A stretch of 46,606 nucleotides of DNA from an uncultured Saprospiraceae bacterium (GTDB lineage: Bacteria; Bacteroidota; Bacteroidia; Chitinophagales; Saprospiraceae), in the NCBI GenBank assembly GCA_905480605.1, contig CAJQRD010000008.1, positions 1 through 46,606 of the forward strand, in the 5' to 3' direction. The first letter of the stretch is position 1. Each line of letters starts with the position of its first letter. A program made the translations under genes and the position numbers. Positions 19,001-26,866 of the stretch are shown piece after piece. The notes under the pieces are model-generated. The model did not search any database. It was given only the letters and a program-made list of their open reading frames with translations, and was not told where the DNA came from.

Positions 19001-22000
19001 TACATGCAAAACAGTGATTTTGAAGCCAGCAATTATCAATTTGTAGAATTTTGGTTACTGAATCCATTTATGGAGAAACCAGACGGTACAGGACATGATC
19101 CTGATGAGAGTGGATTTATGACCTTCCATCTAGGAAATGTATCTGAGGATATCTTAAGAGACAACCTTCAGTTTTACGAAAACACATTGCCGGTAGGTGA
19201 TGAAAATTTGCCAATCGTAGATAAAGCCTATGGTAAGGTTTCTTTGGCAATTCCTAAGAATGATGGATTTGATATTGAAGGCCAAGCTCAGCAAGATTTG
19301 GGATTAGATGGATTGACTGATGATCAAGAACAAAATAAATTTAAGGATTATTTGGAGAGTTGGGGTCAAATTCAACCTCAAGAAGTATTTCTAGATCCAA
19401 GTGGTGATAACTATTGTTATTACAATGATGATGATTGTTTTGATACCAATGACGATCTGTTGGTAAGGTATTCTAAATTCAACAACCCCCAAGGTAATTC
19501 ACCAGATATAAGTGGTGTCAGTACTTTTACAAGAGGTAATCCAAGACCAGACAAGGAAGATCTAAACAATAACAGATCTTTGGATCAAGGTGAAAGTTTT
19601 TATGAGTATAAAATCCCTATTGCTAACAGTGGTGGGGAAATTGACATGACAAATAATGAATTCATAAGAGAAGTTAGAGAAATTGAACTTCCAAGTGATG
19701 CATCAATTACAGAAAAATGGTACAGATATAGAATTCCAATTAGGGAGGGAACTGCTTTTAATGGTATTGAAGGATTCAGGTCTATTCAGTTTATGCGTTT
19801 GCTCGTCAATGGATTCAGGACACAAAAAACATTTAGAATGGCTGAATTCGAATTGATCAGAAATCAATGGAGACAATTGCCAAGTAAATGTGAAGTAGTA
19901 GATGGATTTAAAGATCCAAACTTTACAGTAGATGCTGTGGGTATTGAAGAAAATGGGTCAAAAACACCATACCCTTATACATTGCCTAGAGGTATTAAAC
20001 AAGAACGTGTTTTTAATACTTTTTCAAATGTGCTTCAAAATGAAAAATCTCTGAGTATAGTGTATTCGGAAATGCTCAGGGGATGTGAGGCTTCGATTTA
20101 TAAACTGAATGAACTTGATCTCCGGCTTTATAAAAAACTCCAAATGTTTGTGCATGCTGAGAGTATTGATGAAGAACAGGTTTCTGGTGATATGGCTCTT
20201 TTTATAAGGCTGGGTAAAGATTTTGATCGACATTATTATGAGTATGAAATTCCATTAACCTTGTCCAAGGACAGTACTGGTACAACGGTATCTGATATTG
20301 TTTGGCCAAAGGAGAATTTTATTAATATGCAATTGGACTGGTTTATACAGGCCAAAAAACTAAGAACAGTCTTGGGTGGAAGTTATGTAGATACTTTCAC
20401 TGTTAACGATGCATTGATAAGATCAGCGTATGAGGAATCACGAATGGAATATGAGAGTATAAACTTTGAAGCTTTTCAAGATACTGTTACCAACGATACG
20501 ATATTTATGCCCAAAGGACATAATATTAAAATAGTTGGAAATCCTAACCTGGGAAGAATAAAAGGTATCGAAATAGGGATTAGAAACTTAGATAATACTA
20601 CACCATCTGGTGGACACCAAGGAGAAGTTTGGGTCAATGAATTGCGATTGACAGGATTACAAGAGCGTGGTGGTGTTGCTGGTTTGGCACGTGTTGATTT
20701 ACAATTGGCGGACTTTGGAAATATTGCGGCCTCAGGTAGTTTTTCTTCTATTGGTTGGGGAGCTATTGATCAAAAAGTTCAAGACCGAGCTATAGAATCG
20801 GAACAAGAATTTGATATTTCTGCCAATTTAGAATTGGGTAAAATATTACCTCCTGCTTGGAATTTGAGTATACCATTTTATGCACAATATGCCAAAGCAA
20901 TTAGGACGCCAGAGTTTGATGCATATGATGTTGATATTAAAGTAGAAGACGAATTTGATTTGTTTAAAGATAATGCTCTAAAGCAAGACTCTATTAGGTC
21001 TCGAAATCAAATTGTCAACACCATAAAATCTTTCAACTTCACCAATGTGAGAAAGCAGAGGGGAAGTGGTAAGGTCCAAACCAAGGATACAAGTAAAGCA
21101 AGTAGTAAAGGTAACAAAAGCGGAGCTAAAGAAAATAAATTAGATACTGCAAAGAAGAAAAAACCCAAAAAGCCAATGCCTTGGGATATTGAAAACCTGA
21201 GTGCTACTTATGCTTTTACACAAACAGAATATAGTGATGCTATAATTGAGTCTGAAATATCTAAGGATTATACATTTGGTCTTAATTACAAATACACTAG
21301 AAAGGGAGGCTATATTCAACCATTTAAAAAGGTGAAAGGAAAATCTCTTAAATTTATAAAGGAAATCAATTTTAATCCTCTGCCTAATTCATTTTCATTT
21401 TCATCAGATATAAATAGGTACGTGTCTGAAAGAACTTTCAGAATACCAAATACACCTATTTTTAAGTTTGATGATCGAAGATTCGAATGGGAAAGGCGTT
21501 ATGATCTGACTTGGAATTTTACCAAAGGGTTGAAAATGAATTACTCAGCAATTAATGAATCGTATATAGATGAATTAAGACAAAGAGGTATTGCAGAAGT
21601 TCCTGCAGAAAGAGACTACTTTAATGAAATGGGTGATAATGTTGGACAACGTAGCAGTGATCAAGTAGACGAATATTGGAAGGACAATGTTAGATCTGGT
21701 GGTAGAAACACAAACTTTAGTCATTCTGCAAATGTCAATTATACTTTACCGTTAAAGTATATTCCATACATGGATTGGGTAGATGTTAAAGCCACTTATA
21801 GAACTAATTATTCTTGGGCAGCCGGACCATTAATTGATATTCAAGATGGTGAAAATGTTGGTAATATTATTCAAAACAGTCAGAATAGAAGTGTTACTGC
21901 AAATTTCAATTTGGAAAAATTATACAACAAATCAAAGTACATTAAAAACTTAGATAAGCTCAAAAAAGACAAGAAGAAAAAGAGTCGTTCTAGAACAGTA

Positions 22001-23566
22001 AATACAAGTGATAAAGATAAAAAGGATGATTCTTCTGACAAGAAAGATGCAAAGAAGAAAAAGAAGAAGAAAGATCGTGAACCAAGTAGAATTGAAAAGT
22101 TATTGATTAGGCCTTTGTTTATGTTTAGGTCTCTTCAAATAAACTATAAAGAAGATTTTACAACTGTAATTCCTGGATTTCAACCTTCACCTAAGTTATT
22201 AGGACTTTCAGAAGGATTTGATGCTCCTGGTACTGGATTTATTTTTGGTATCCAGCCTGATATATCTTTTGGCAATACCAATAACTGGTTATATGAGGCA
22301 GCAAACAAAGGTTGGATAACCAAGAGTACAGCATTAAATCAAGAAGTGGTTCAAACAAGATTTCAATCCATAGATGCTAAAATTAAATTAGAACCATGGA
22401 ATGATTTTAAAGTAAATATTGATTTTAAAAAATCTTATAGAAGCAGTCAACAACAGGATTTTAAGTTTATTGATAAGGAGGGATTCTCTGATTTTGCACA
22501 ATTAGCCAATAGAAATGTTGGTTCATTTGAAATGTCTTACTCTGCTCTTAATACATTGTTTAGCGATGATATTAATAAATTGTTTTCCAAGTTTGAGTTT
22601 AACAGGTCGGTGATTTCGTTTAGAAGAAATAACATCGAACCAAGTGGAGCGCATGAAGAAGATGGGGTAGAGTTTGCACGAGGATATGGTAAGCAATCAT
22701 CGCAGGTTTTAGTGCCGGCATTTTTGGCAGCATATACCAATAAGGATCCCAATACTATAGACTTGGATCTGGAAAACATGGTCAACAAGGTTGATTTTAT
22801 TCCTAGACCAAATTGGGATATTAAATATGATGGGTTGAATAAATTACCTTGGTTTAAAGACAAGTTTTCTAGCTTTTCAGTAACCCATGGTTATTCATCA
22901 ATGTTAAGAGTTAACAGCTTCAACAGTGATGTTGAATTTGATCCTTTAAGTCCATATCAAGATATCAAACCAAACGGTAATTACTATTCAAGAATTGAAA
23001 TTCCATCAATTCAGGTGTCAGAACAATTCAATCCAATTATAGGTGTTAAATTGAAGACTAAGAATGATATGAATATTGATTTTGAATATAAAAAGTCAAG
23101 ACAATTAGACTTGTCAATTAATGTTTCAAGTGAATTATTAGAGACGAAGAAGACTGAATATGTATTTGGGTTTGGTTATACAATTAAGGATGCTACGCTT
23201 TTTAAGGGCAAGAAAAAGAAAAAGAAACGTAGGAAAAAAGATGATGGTAAAGATGATGCTAAAAAAAGTGGCTCGAGGTTTGGACGTAATGTAAATTCAA
23301 GTCGTGGATCTGACATGACAATAACAATGAGTTTCTCATTATTGGATGATATTTCTACAGTCCATGAGTTGGATTTCGGAGGACCAAGTATTCCAACAAG
23401 AGGGGGTAAGACTATTTCTTTCAGTCCATCTATAGATTATATTCTGAATGAAAACTTAACGATGAGAGCCTTTTTGGAATATACTGGTTCCAGACCTTAC
23501 GTAAGTAACAATTATGGATTTACTACAATTAGTGGGGGAGTAACAATGAGGATGACATTGAATTAA
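16025..23566 (+). CDS. sprA: SprA/Sov, T9SS outer-membrane translocon protein, about 2513 aa
   Basis: SprA (Sov in Porphyromonas) is the giant beta-barrel through which T9SS cargo crosses the outer membrane. The size, the repeated YRKDENPNL / FNYDTNASFDFD blocks, and the C-terminal FSPSIDYILNENLTMRAFLEY and SGGVTMRMTLN ending all fit the family. I choose ATG 16025, which gives a signal peptide (MARKSTVKRSLIVFGLFLLF to MFAS). A TTG at 15932 would add 31 residues before it. Three Lys-rich low-complexity tracts interrupt the barrel region (nt about 21055-21180, 21961-22083, 23209-23275). It is preceded directly by ruvA and followed by an intrinsic terminator. In related genomes gcvH, vanZ and tonB often follow sprA (from memory); here they lie about 18 kb further on, in the opposite orientation. 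Confidence 0.95.
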   Translation: MARKSTVKRSLIVFGLFLLFTDMFASGITLPGPIDSYHASIDTIPLKDRQGDFVTDKTYNPFDIYPSELQQTVEYDPETNTYIVYEKIGDEYFRTPTYLTFEEYLAWREKKQQREYFDRLAGFTEEYDSKATVIVDPLSKINIEKNLIDRLFGGNDINIEPQGNIDLTFGLDYRKDENPNLNASRQNQGALFDFDMDIKMNVEGNIGDKMDLGFNYDTNASFDFDRKIKLAYDSEKFSEDDIIKKIEAGNVSLPLRGTLIQGAQSLFGLKTELQFGKLRLTGIASQQRSRQETQTIQNGATIQEFEMRPDDYDENRHFFISHYHRSTFEEKLQNLPYITNNMRVTNIEVWISDDRLDYQQNQTMICAIADLAEPEPSNFSNPTADYSIDRMRQPNIYFDDKGRLLPENGTNKLFEELINDEQTKRIERTHSNLTGRYDLDDPRDFSVYQGRKLNTSEYTFNEELGFVSLNVRLRPNQNLSLSYEYFYTLKCDDIYKVGSTTDETNVPNTNSMGEVESQGVIYTKMLKSATQTVKHPTWDLMMKNVYPLRTNNLSEVDFQFDIFYEDDADGSLKKFLPEEGFRNLPLLNIFGLDKLNSRNDPQPDGVFDFVPGITVVPQSSSIVFPVLEPFGRSLEQLIQDPDIAAKYSFSELYDTTVTGARELLVKNKFVMAGRVKSDVSSEYSLGAWNIPQGSVRVTAGRELVEGQDFEVDYSIGRVRIINESILQSGVPINVSYEDNSVFSLQQKTMLGLRADYEVNDNFYIGGTLMRLFERPFTEKVNIGDDPINNHMYGLDMDFSSEVPWVTRAVDKLPFLSTNVPSNINFTAEIAVLDPSHSGAINLNNDDGGVVSIDDFEGAVSGFPLSSQALNIWNLASVPQTSDYPESQEINSLNSGVNRARLSWYVFEQFGSQGGNANSYTRNISQQELFNRQIPQGLTGNLLTFDMTYNPTQRGPYNFDGGNGTPFSAGSTVNDAGEVSLKEPETRWAGIMRYMQNSDFEASNYQFVEFWLLNPFMEKPDGTGHDPDESGFMTFHLGNVSEDILRDNLQFYENTLPVGDENLPIVDKAYGKVSLAIPKNDGFDIEGQAQQDLGLDGLTDDQEQNKFKDYLESWGQIQPQEVFLDPSGDNYCYYNDDDCFDTNDDLLVRYSKFNNPQGNSPDISGVSTFTRGNPRPDKEDLNNNRSLDQGESFYEYKIPIANSGGEIDMTNNEFIREVREIELPSDASITEKWYRYRIPIREGTAFNGIEGFRSIQFMRLLVNGFRTQKTFRMAEFELIRNQWRQLPSKCEVVDGFKDPNFTVDAVGIEENGSKTPYPYTLPRGIKQERVFNTFSNVLQNEKSLSIVYSEMLRGCEASIYKLNELDLRLYKKLQMFVHAESIDEEQVSGDMALFIRLGKDFDRHYYEYEIPLTLSKDSTGTTVSDIVWPKENFINMQLDWFIQAKKLRTVLGGSYVDTFTVNDALIRSAYEESRMEYESINFEAFQDTVTNDTIFMPKGHNIKIVGNPNLGRIKGIEIGIRNLDNTTPSGGHQGEVWVNELRLTGLQERGGVAGLARVDLQLADFGNIAASGSFSSIGWGAIDQKVQDRAIESEQEFDISANLELGKILPPAWNLSIPFYAQYAKAIRTPEFDAYDVDIKVEDEFDLFKDNALKQDSIRSRNQIVNTIKSFNFTNVRKQRGSGKVQTKDTSKASSKGNKSGAKENKLDTAKKKKPKKPMPWDIENLSATYAFTQTEYSDAIIESEISKDYTFGLNYKYTRKGGYIQPFKKVKGKSLKFIKEINFNPLPNSFSFSSDINRYVSERTFRIPNTPIFKFDDRRFEWERRYDLTWNFTKGLKMNYSAINESYIDELRQRGIAEVPAERDYFNEMGDNVGQRSSDQVDEYWKDNVRSGGRNTNFSHSANVNYTLPLKYIPYMDWVDVKATYRTNYSWAAGPLIDIQDGENVGNIIQNSQNRSVTANFNLEKLYNKSKYIKNLDKLKKDKKKKSRSRTVNTSDKDKKDDSSDKKDAKKKKKKKDREPSRIEKLLIRPLFMFRSLQINYKEDFTTVIPGFQPSPKLLGLSEGFDAPGTGFIFGIQPDISFGNTNNWLYEAANKGWITKSTALNQEVVQTRFQSIDAKIKLEPWNDFKVNIDFKKSYRSSQQQDFKFIDKEGFSDFAQLANRNVGSFEMSYSALNTLFSDDINKLFSKFEFNRSVISFRRNNIEPSGAHEEDGVEFARGYGKQSSQVLVPAFLAAYTNKDPNTIDLDLENMVNKVDFIPRPNWDIKYDGLNKLPWFKDKFSSFSVTHGYSSMLRVNSFNSDVEFDPLSPYQDIKPNGNYYSRIEIPSIQVSEQFNPIIGVKLKTKNDMNIDFEYKKSRQLDLSINVSSELLETKKTEYVFGFGYTIKDATLFKGKKKKKKRRKKDDGKDDAKKSGSRFGRNVNSSRGSDMTITMSFSLLDDISTVHELDFGGPSIPTRGGKTISFSPSIDYILNENLTMRAFLEYTGSRPYVSNNYGFTTISGGVTMRMTLN

Positions 23567-23590
23567 TAGAAAAGGAAAATGACATATACT

Positions 23591-23628
23591 AAGGCAGCTG
23601 AAACATATTTTGGCTGCTTTTTTTTATT
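23591..23628 (+). terminator. Intrinsic terminator of ruvA-sprA
   Basis: AAGGCAGC (23591-23598) pairs with GCTGCTTT (23613-23620, one G-T wobble) across a 14-nt loop and is followed by eight or more T. It starts 24 bp after the sprA stop codon. Confidence 0.85.
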
Positions 23629-24092
23629 CCGTCACGTAGCAAATATTTAAGAAATTGGAAAGAGTTAATCTCAAATACATTACTGTCAACTTTTATTAGG
23701 AAAGGAGGCGAAGGCTCTTGTACCAATATTGTTAAGCATTCTAAAAATAATATATTTTCAGAGTGGTTGATATGAGGTGAGGTTCCTTTGATCTTATTTT
23801 ATAAGAAAGACATGGAATGGGTACGACTTACGCAAACCAGTTTAGTTAAATGTTAAGGTGACAGAATTGATAGCATTCCATTTTAGAATATTGAGTCAGT
23901 TTTAATTTTTCCAATAAAAGACATTGTTACTCCAATAAGTGCGAAACATAATTTAGAGATTGTAAATATAAAAGTTGTAAGTGGGGAAACATTTCGAATT
24001 GGTTTCGAAAATGGTTTACCCTTTCATGGCTTTTATTAAGTTCTAAGCTAGGTAAGTAATAAAAGTAACTAATGATGATTTAGATTTTAGAT
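23629..24092. other. Intergenic DNA with a possible short gene remnant
   Basis: Mostly stop-rich sequence in all frames. On the plus strand 23887-24039 stays open and reads VLIFPIKDIVTPISAKHNLE, then VVSGETFRIGFENG, with no start codon. It could be the tail of a small beta-strand-rich protein. The family is not recognised. An in-frame TAG precedes it and a different frame upstream reads ELIAFHFRI, so it is at best a decayed gene. Confidence 0.3.
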
Positions 24093-24137
24093 TAAAAAAA
24101 ACACCTTTAAGGAGGTAATCCTTGAAGGTGTTTTAAA
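24093..24137. terminator. Bidirectional terminator downstream of the amidohydrolase operon
   Basis: The arms AAAACACCTT (24097-24106) and AAGGTGTTTT (24125-24134) pair perfectly, and an inner AAGGA/TCCTT stem extends the hairpin almost fully. An A run on the left and T run on the right allow function in both directions, between convergent sprA and the leftward amidohydrolases. Confidence 0.85.
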
Positions 24138-24177
24138 ATAATGTTTAAAGTTGACTTAGGGTCCAAAGCGTCAAAGC

Positions 24178-24227
24178 ACTGCGTGACCCGAAGCTTTAGC
24201 GAACTGCGTGACCCGAATCTTTAGCGA
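24178..24227. repeat. 25-bp direct repeat, two copies
   Basis: ACTGCGTGACCCGAAGCTTT... (24178-24202) is repeated head-to-tail at 24203-24227 with one G-to-T change. The pair ends four bases before the stop codon of the last amidohydrolase gene. It is GC-richer than its surroundings, and TTTAGCGAAGGATC continues into the gene end. A small repetitive element is the likely nature; the function is unknown. Confidence 0.75.
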
Positions 24228-24231
24228 AGGA

Positions 24232-25500
24232 TCAACGCTCCAGAAACTCATCATACAAATAAGTATGGCGACTTTCTAACGGTATGTTATATCCATCAAT
24301 AAATAAGTACTTGATGGTGGTCTTAGTTTCAAATGGATCGCCATCTGTTACAAAAACATTAGCAACTTTGGTTCTTTCAACAGAACCATACTTGTTTTCA
24401 ATGCCAAACATCTCTGCAGCATTGATCGTAACTGCTTTGAATGCTTCTTTAAAGCCCATTCCATATGCTGCAGCAAATCCGGCATTGTATGGTAAGTTTC
24501 TTACGTTTTCTGTTTCGTTTGTTCTTATCGCTACCTTTATGCCGGCCTTTTGCATTTTTCCCGCATTAGAATATCCAATATTATAATGATCGGAACTTCT
24601 ACCTGGATTGTTTAAGATTGGCCCAGTGATAACAGGTATATTATATTTAAGTAAACTGTCAATAACCAAGTACCCTTCTGATACACCAGTGAAAATTACA
24701 TTGATGTCATTCTCATTGACCCAAGAAATAGCTGATAAAATATCTGATTTTTTATTAACCTCTACAAGTAAAGGAGCTTCTTTGTTTATTATTGGAACAA
24801 GAGCATTTAATTGAGGGTTGTAGTCCAAAGATGATGCTTTATCTGTACCAGATATTTTTGTATACAATCTCGCCTTGCTGATAAAATCTTTGATTTTTTT
24901 ATTAGCTTTTTCCTCAGCTTTTTTAATGTCTTCATCTGATCTTCTATCCCAAGAACCTCGCTTTCCAGTGGAGGGGTAGTTGAAAACAACAGCACTAAAG
25001 CCCGCGTACATATCATTCGGCGTATAGCCATATAGATTTATCAGTGCAGCTGTACCCGGAAATCTTCCTCCAGATGGAACAGAAAGTGCAGTAGTGATGC
25101 CATTGACTCTATTTACAGGGATGTTTACTGAGCTGGGATTCACTGCCGTTAAAGCTTTCATATGCGGCGTAAATTCTCCGATCTCATTGTGATCTTGTGT
25201 TAGTGAAACCGAGCTCACCTCTGCCAACCCTATCTTAGTACCACTGTCAATCATACCTGGGTAAATAGTAAGACCTGTACAGTCGAATTTTTTCGCTCCT
25301 GGATGTTCTATCATCTCAGAAACTTCCTTGATGATTCCATCTTGCATTAGCACATCAGCTTTGATTTTCCCGTTGTCATGGGTATAAACTTCACCATTTT
25401 TTAAAAGAAAGATGCCTGTAGTTGCCTTTGTTATTTGCTGTCCATTTGCGAATGTTGCTATTGCCAATAACAGAATTATATATATGCTATTAAGTTTCAT
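24232..25500 (-). CDS. Secreted amidohydrolase-fold protein, probable pseudoenzyme, 422 aa
   Basis: The third gene of an operon of three amidohydrolase paralogues. The signal peptide MKLNSIYIILLLAIATFANG is followed by the small beta-sandwich (KNGEVYTHDNGKIKADVLMQ) and a TIM-barrel start YPGMIDSG. At the usual HxH metal site (consensus PGxIDxHxH) it has SGTKIG, so both histidines are gone. The later metal positions also look lost: VEVNKKSD in place of a His-bearing strand, and IRTNE where Asp is expected. The ending (AFKAVTINAAEMFGIENKYG, KVANVFVTDGDP) is typical imidazolonepropionase-like. The fold is clear and catalysis unlikely. The upstream gene's stop is 4 bp from its ATG, so the products are probably made together. 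Confidence 0.85.
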   Translation of the reverse strand: MKLNSIYIILLLAIATFANGQQITKATTGIFLLKNGEVYTHDNGKIKADVLMQDGIIKEVSEMIEHPGAKKFDCTGLTIYPGMIDSGTKIGLAEVSSVSLTQDHNEIGEFTPHMKALTAVNPSSVNIPVNRVNGITTALSVPSGGRFPGTAALINLYGYTPNDMYAGFSAVVFNYPSTGKRGSWDRRSDEDIKKAEEKANKKIKDFISKARLYTKISGTDKASSLDYNPQLNALVPIINKEAPLLVEVNKKSDILSAISWVNENDINVIFTGVSEGYLVIDSLLKYNIPVITGPILNNPGRSSDHYNIGYSNAGKMQKAGIKVAIRTNETENVRNLPYNAGFAAAYGMGFKEAFKAVTINAAEMFGIENKYGSVERTKVANVFVTDGDPFETKTTIKYLFIDGYNIPLESRHTYLYDEFLER

Positions 25501-25504
25501 GTTT

Positions 25505-26857
25505 TTAGTGCTTATGTTCGAATAAAAGTTCGCTTACACCTTGCAAGCAGTTGTCATGATTGTGTCCAGCTTCTGATTCCTGAAATGCTGGAATTTTTTC
25601 TTCAGGATCGATGTCAATTCTCATATCTTGAGGGTCTTCATTGATATCAAACCTTACAATGCCATCTACAATTGTATATTGAGGAATAGCATAAATAGAT
25701 AAAGGGTGGTTTTGGAAAATGACTACATCACCTTCTTTGTTAACTTCTAAAGATCCAACTCTTTTATCTATACCAAGTTGCTTAGCCGGGTTTATTGTAA
25801 TCATAGAAAGGGCTTCAGTATCTGAAAGTCCACCATATTTTTGAGTCTTGGCAGCTTCATGATAAAGGTGTCTAATTAATTCTCTAGAGTCTGAATTAAT
25901 TGAAGTAGTGACACCGTTTTTCGAAAGTATTGTTGCATTATAAGCTGTTGAATAATACACTTCAAATTTATATGCCCACCAATCTGAAAAGACTGAGGCA
26001 TAAGCACCAAATTCTGCAAGTTCAGGAGCGACCTTAAATCCTTCGTTTACGTGTTGGAAACAAATTTGATCAACGCCATAATCGGTTAGGACGTTCATTA
26101 GCATTAGAATTTCATCAGCACGATATGAGTGGCAGTGAATCATTATTTCACCAGATAGAATATCAGCAAGGGCTTCTTTTCTAATGTTGTATTCAGGAGC
26201 AATTTTGGTAGTTCCGTTGTTGTATGCTTTCCATTCTGCAGCATAAGCCTTTCCTTGTTCGAATGCATTTCTGAATACTTGCTCCACACCCATTCTTGTA
26301 TTTGGAACAATATTACCACCTTCTCCATGAACCCGAATTGGGTTTTCTCCAAGTGCAAATTTTATTGTTTTTTTAGCACCTTCCATTCTCAAATCATTGG
26401 GATCTAAAACTCCCCATCTGTGTTTGATAGTTTCGCACTGTCCACCAATGGCATTTGCCGAACCATGCATGGCATGTGAAATTGTTACTCCACCTGCCAA
26501 AGCTCTATAGATATTTATATCATAAGGGTCTAAAGCATCTCCAACCCAAACTTCTGCAGTTACGGGATTTGTAGCTTCATTGACTGCATCGATTGCTATG
26601 TGAGAGTGCGCATCAATAATTCCTGGCATAACATACATCCCATTGGCATCAATCGTTTTGATTCCTTCAGGAGCTTTTATGCTTTTTCCAATCTTAGATA
26701 TTTTTCCTTTCTTAATCAGAATATCTGTTTTTTCTTTTTCACCATCTGAAATGGTAAGAAGGGTCCCGTTTTTTATGAGCACATCGCCCATGTCCACTTG
26801 TGCAGAAAGACAAGTTGTTGCTAAAAGACCTAGTATTATATTTTTTATATTCAACAT
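25505..26857 (-). CDS. Secreted amidohydrolase, metal site intact, 450 aa
   Basis: The middle gene of the trio and the only one with a full metal site. A signal peptide (MLNIKNIILGLLATTCLSAQ) precedes the beta-sandwich (VLIKNGTLLTISDGEKEKTD) and then MPGIIDAHSHIAID with the HxH pair at about 86-88. Later ligand candidates are the His residues in IMIHCHSYRADE and CFQHVNEG, and the Asp in SINSDSRE. The C-terminus (ALSMITINPAKQLGIDKRVG, EGDVVIFQNHPL) is imidazolonepropionase/prolidase-like and ends in a His-containing tail. It probably hydrolyses a cyclic amide or peptide-like substrate in the periplasm. The substrate is unknown. Gaps to its neighbours are 9 and 4 bp. Confidence 0.88.
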   Translation of the reverse strand: MLNIKNIILGLLATTCLSAQVDMGDVLIKNGTLLTISDGEKEKTDILIKKGKISKIGKSIKAPEGIKTIDANGMYVMPGIIDAHSHIAIDAVNEATNPVTAEVWVGDALDPYDINIYRALAGGVTISHAMHGSANAIGGQCETIKHRWGVLDPNDLRMEGAKKTIKFALGENPIRVHGEGGNIVPNTRMGVEQVFRNAFEQGKAYAAEWKAYNNGTTKIAPEYNIRKEALADILSGEIMIHCHSYRADEILMLMNVLTDYGVDQICFQHVNEGFKVAPELAEFGAYASVFSDWWAYKFEVYYSTAYNATILSKNGVTTSINSDSRELIRHLYHEAAKTQKYGGLSDTEALSMITINPAKQLGIDKRVGSLEVNKEGDVVIFQNHPLSIYAIPQYTIVDGIVRFDINEDPQDMRIDIDPEEKIPAFQESEAGHNHDNCLQGVSELLFEHKH

Positions 26858-26866
26858 GTCTATTTA

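Noticed and set aside
24061-24230. Riboswitch or small RNA in the structured region downstream of the amidohydrolases
   Set aside because: The structure is explained by a terminator plus a direct repeat at the 3' end of convergent genes, not by a leader.
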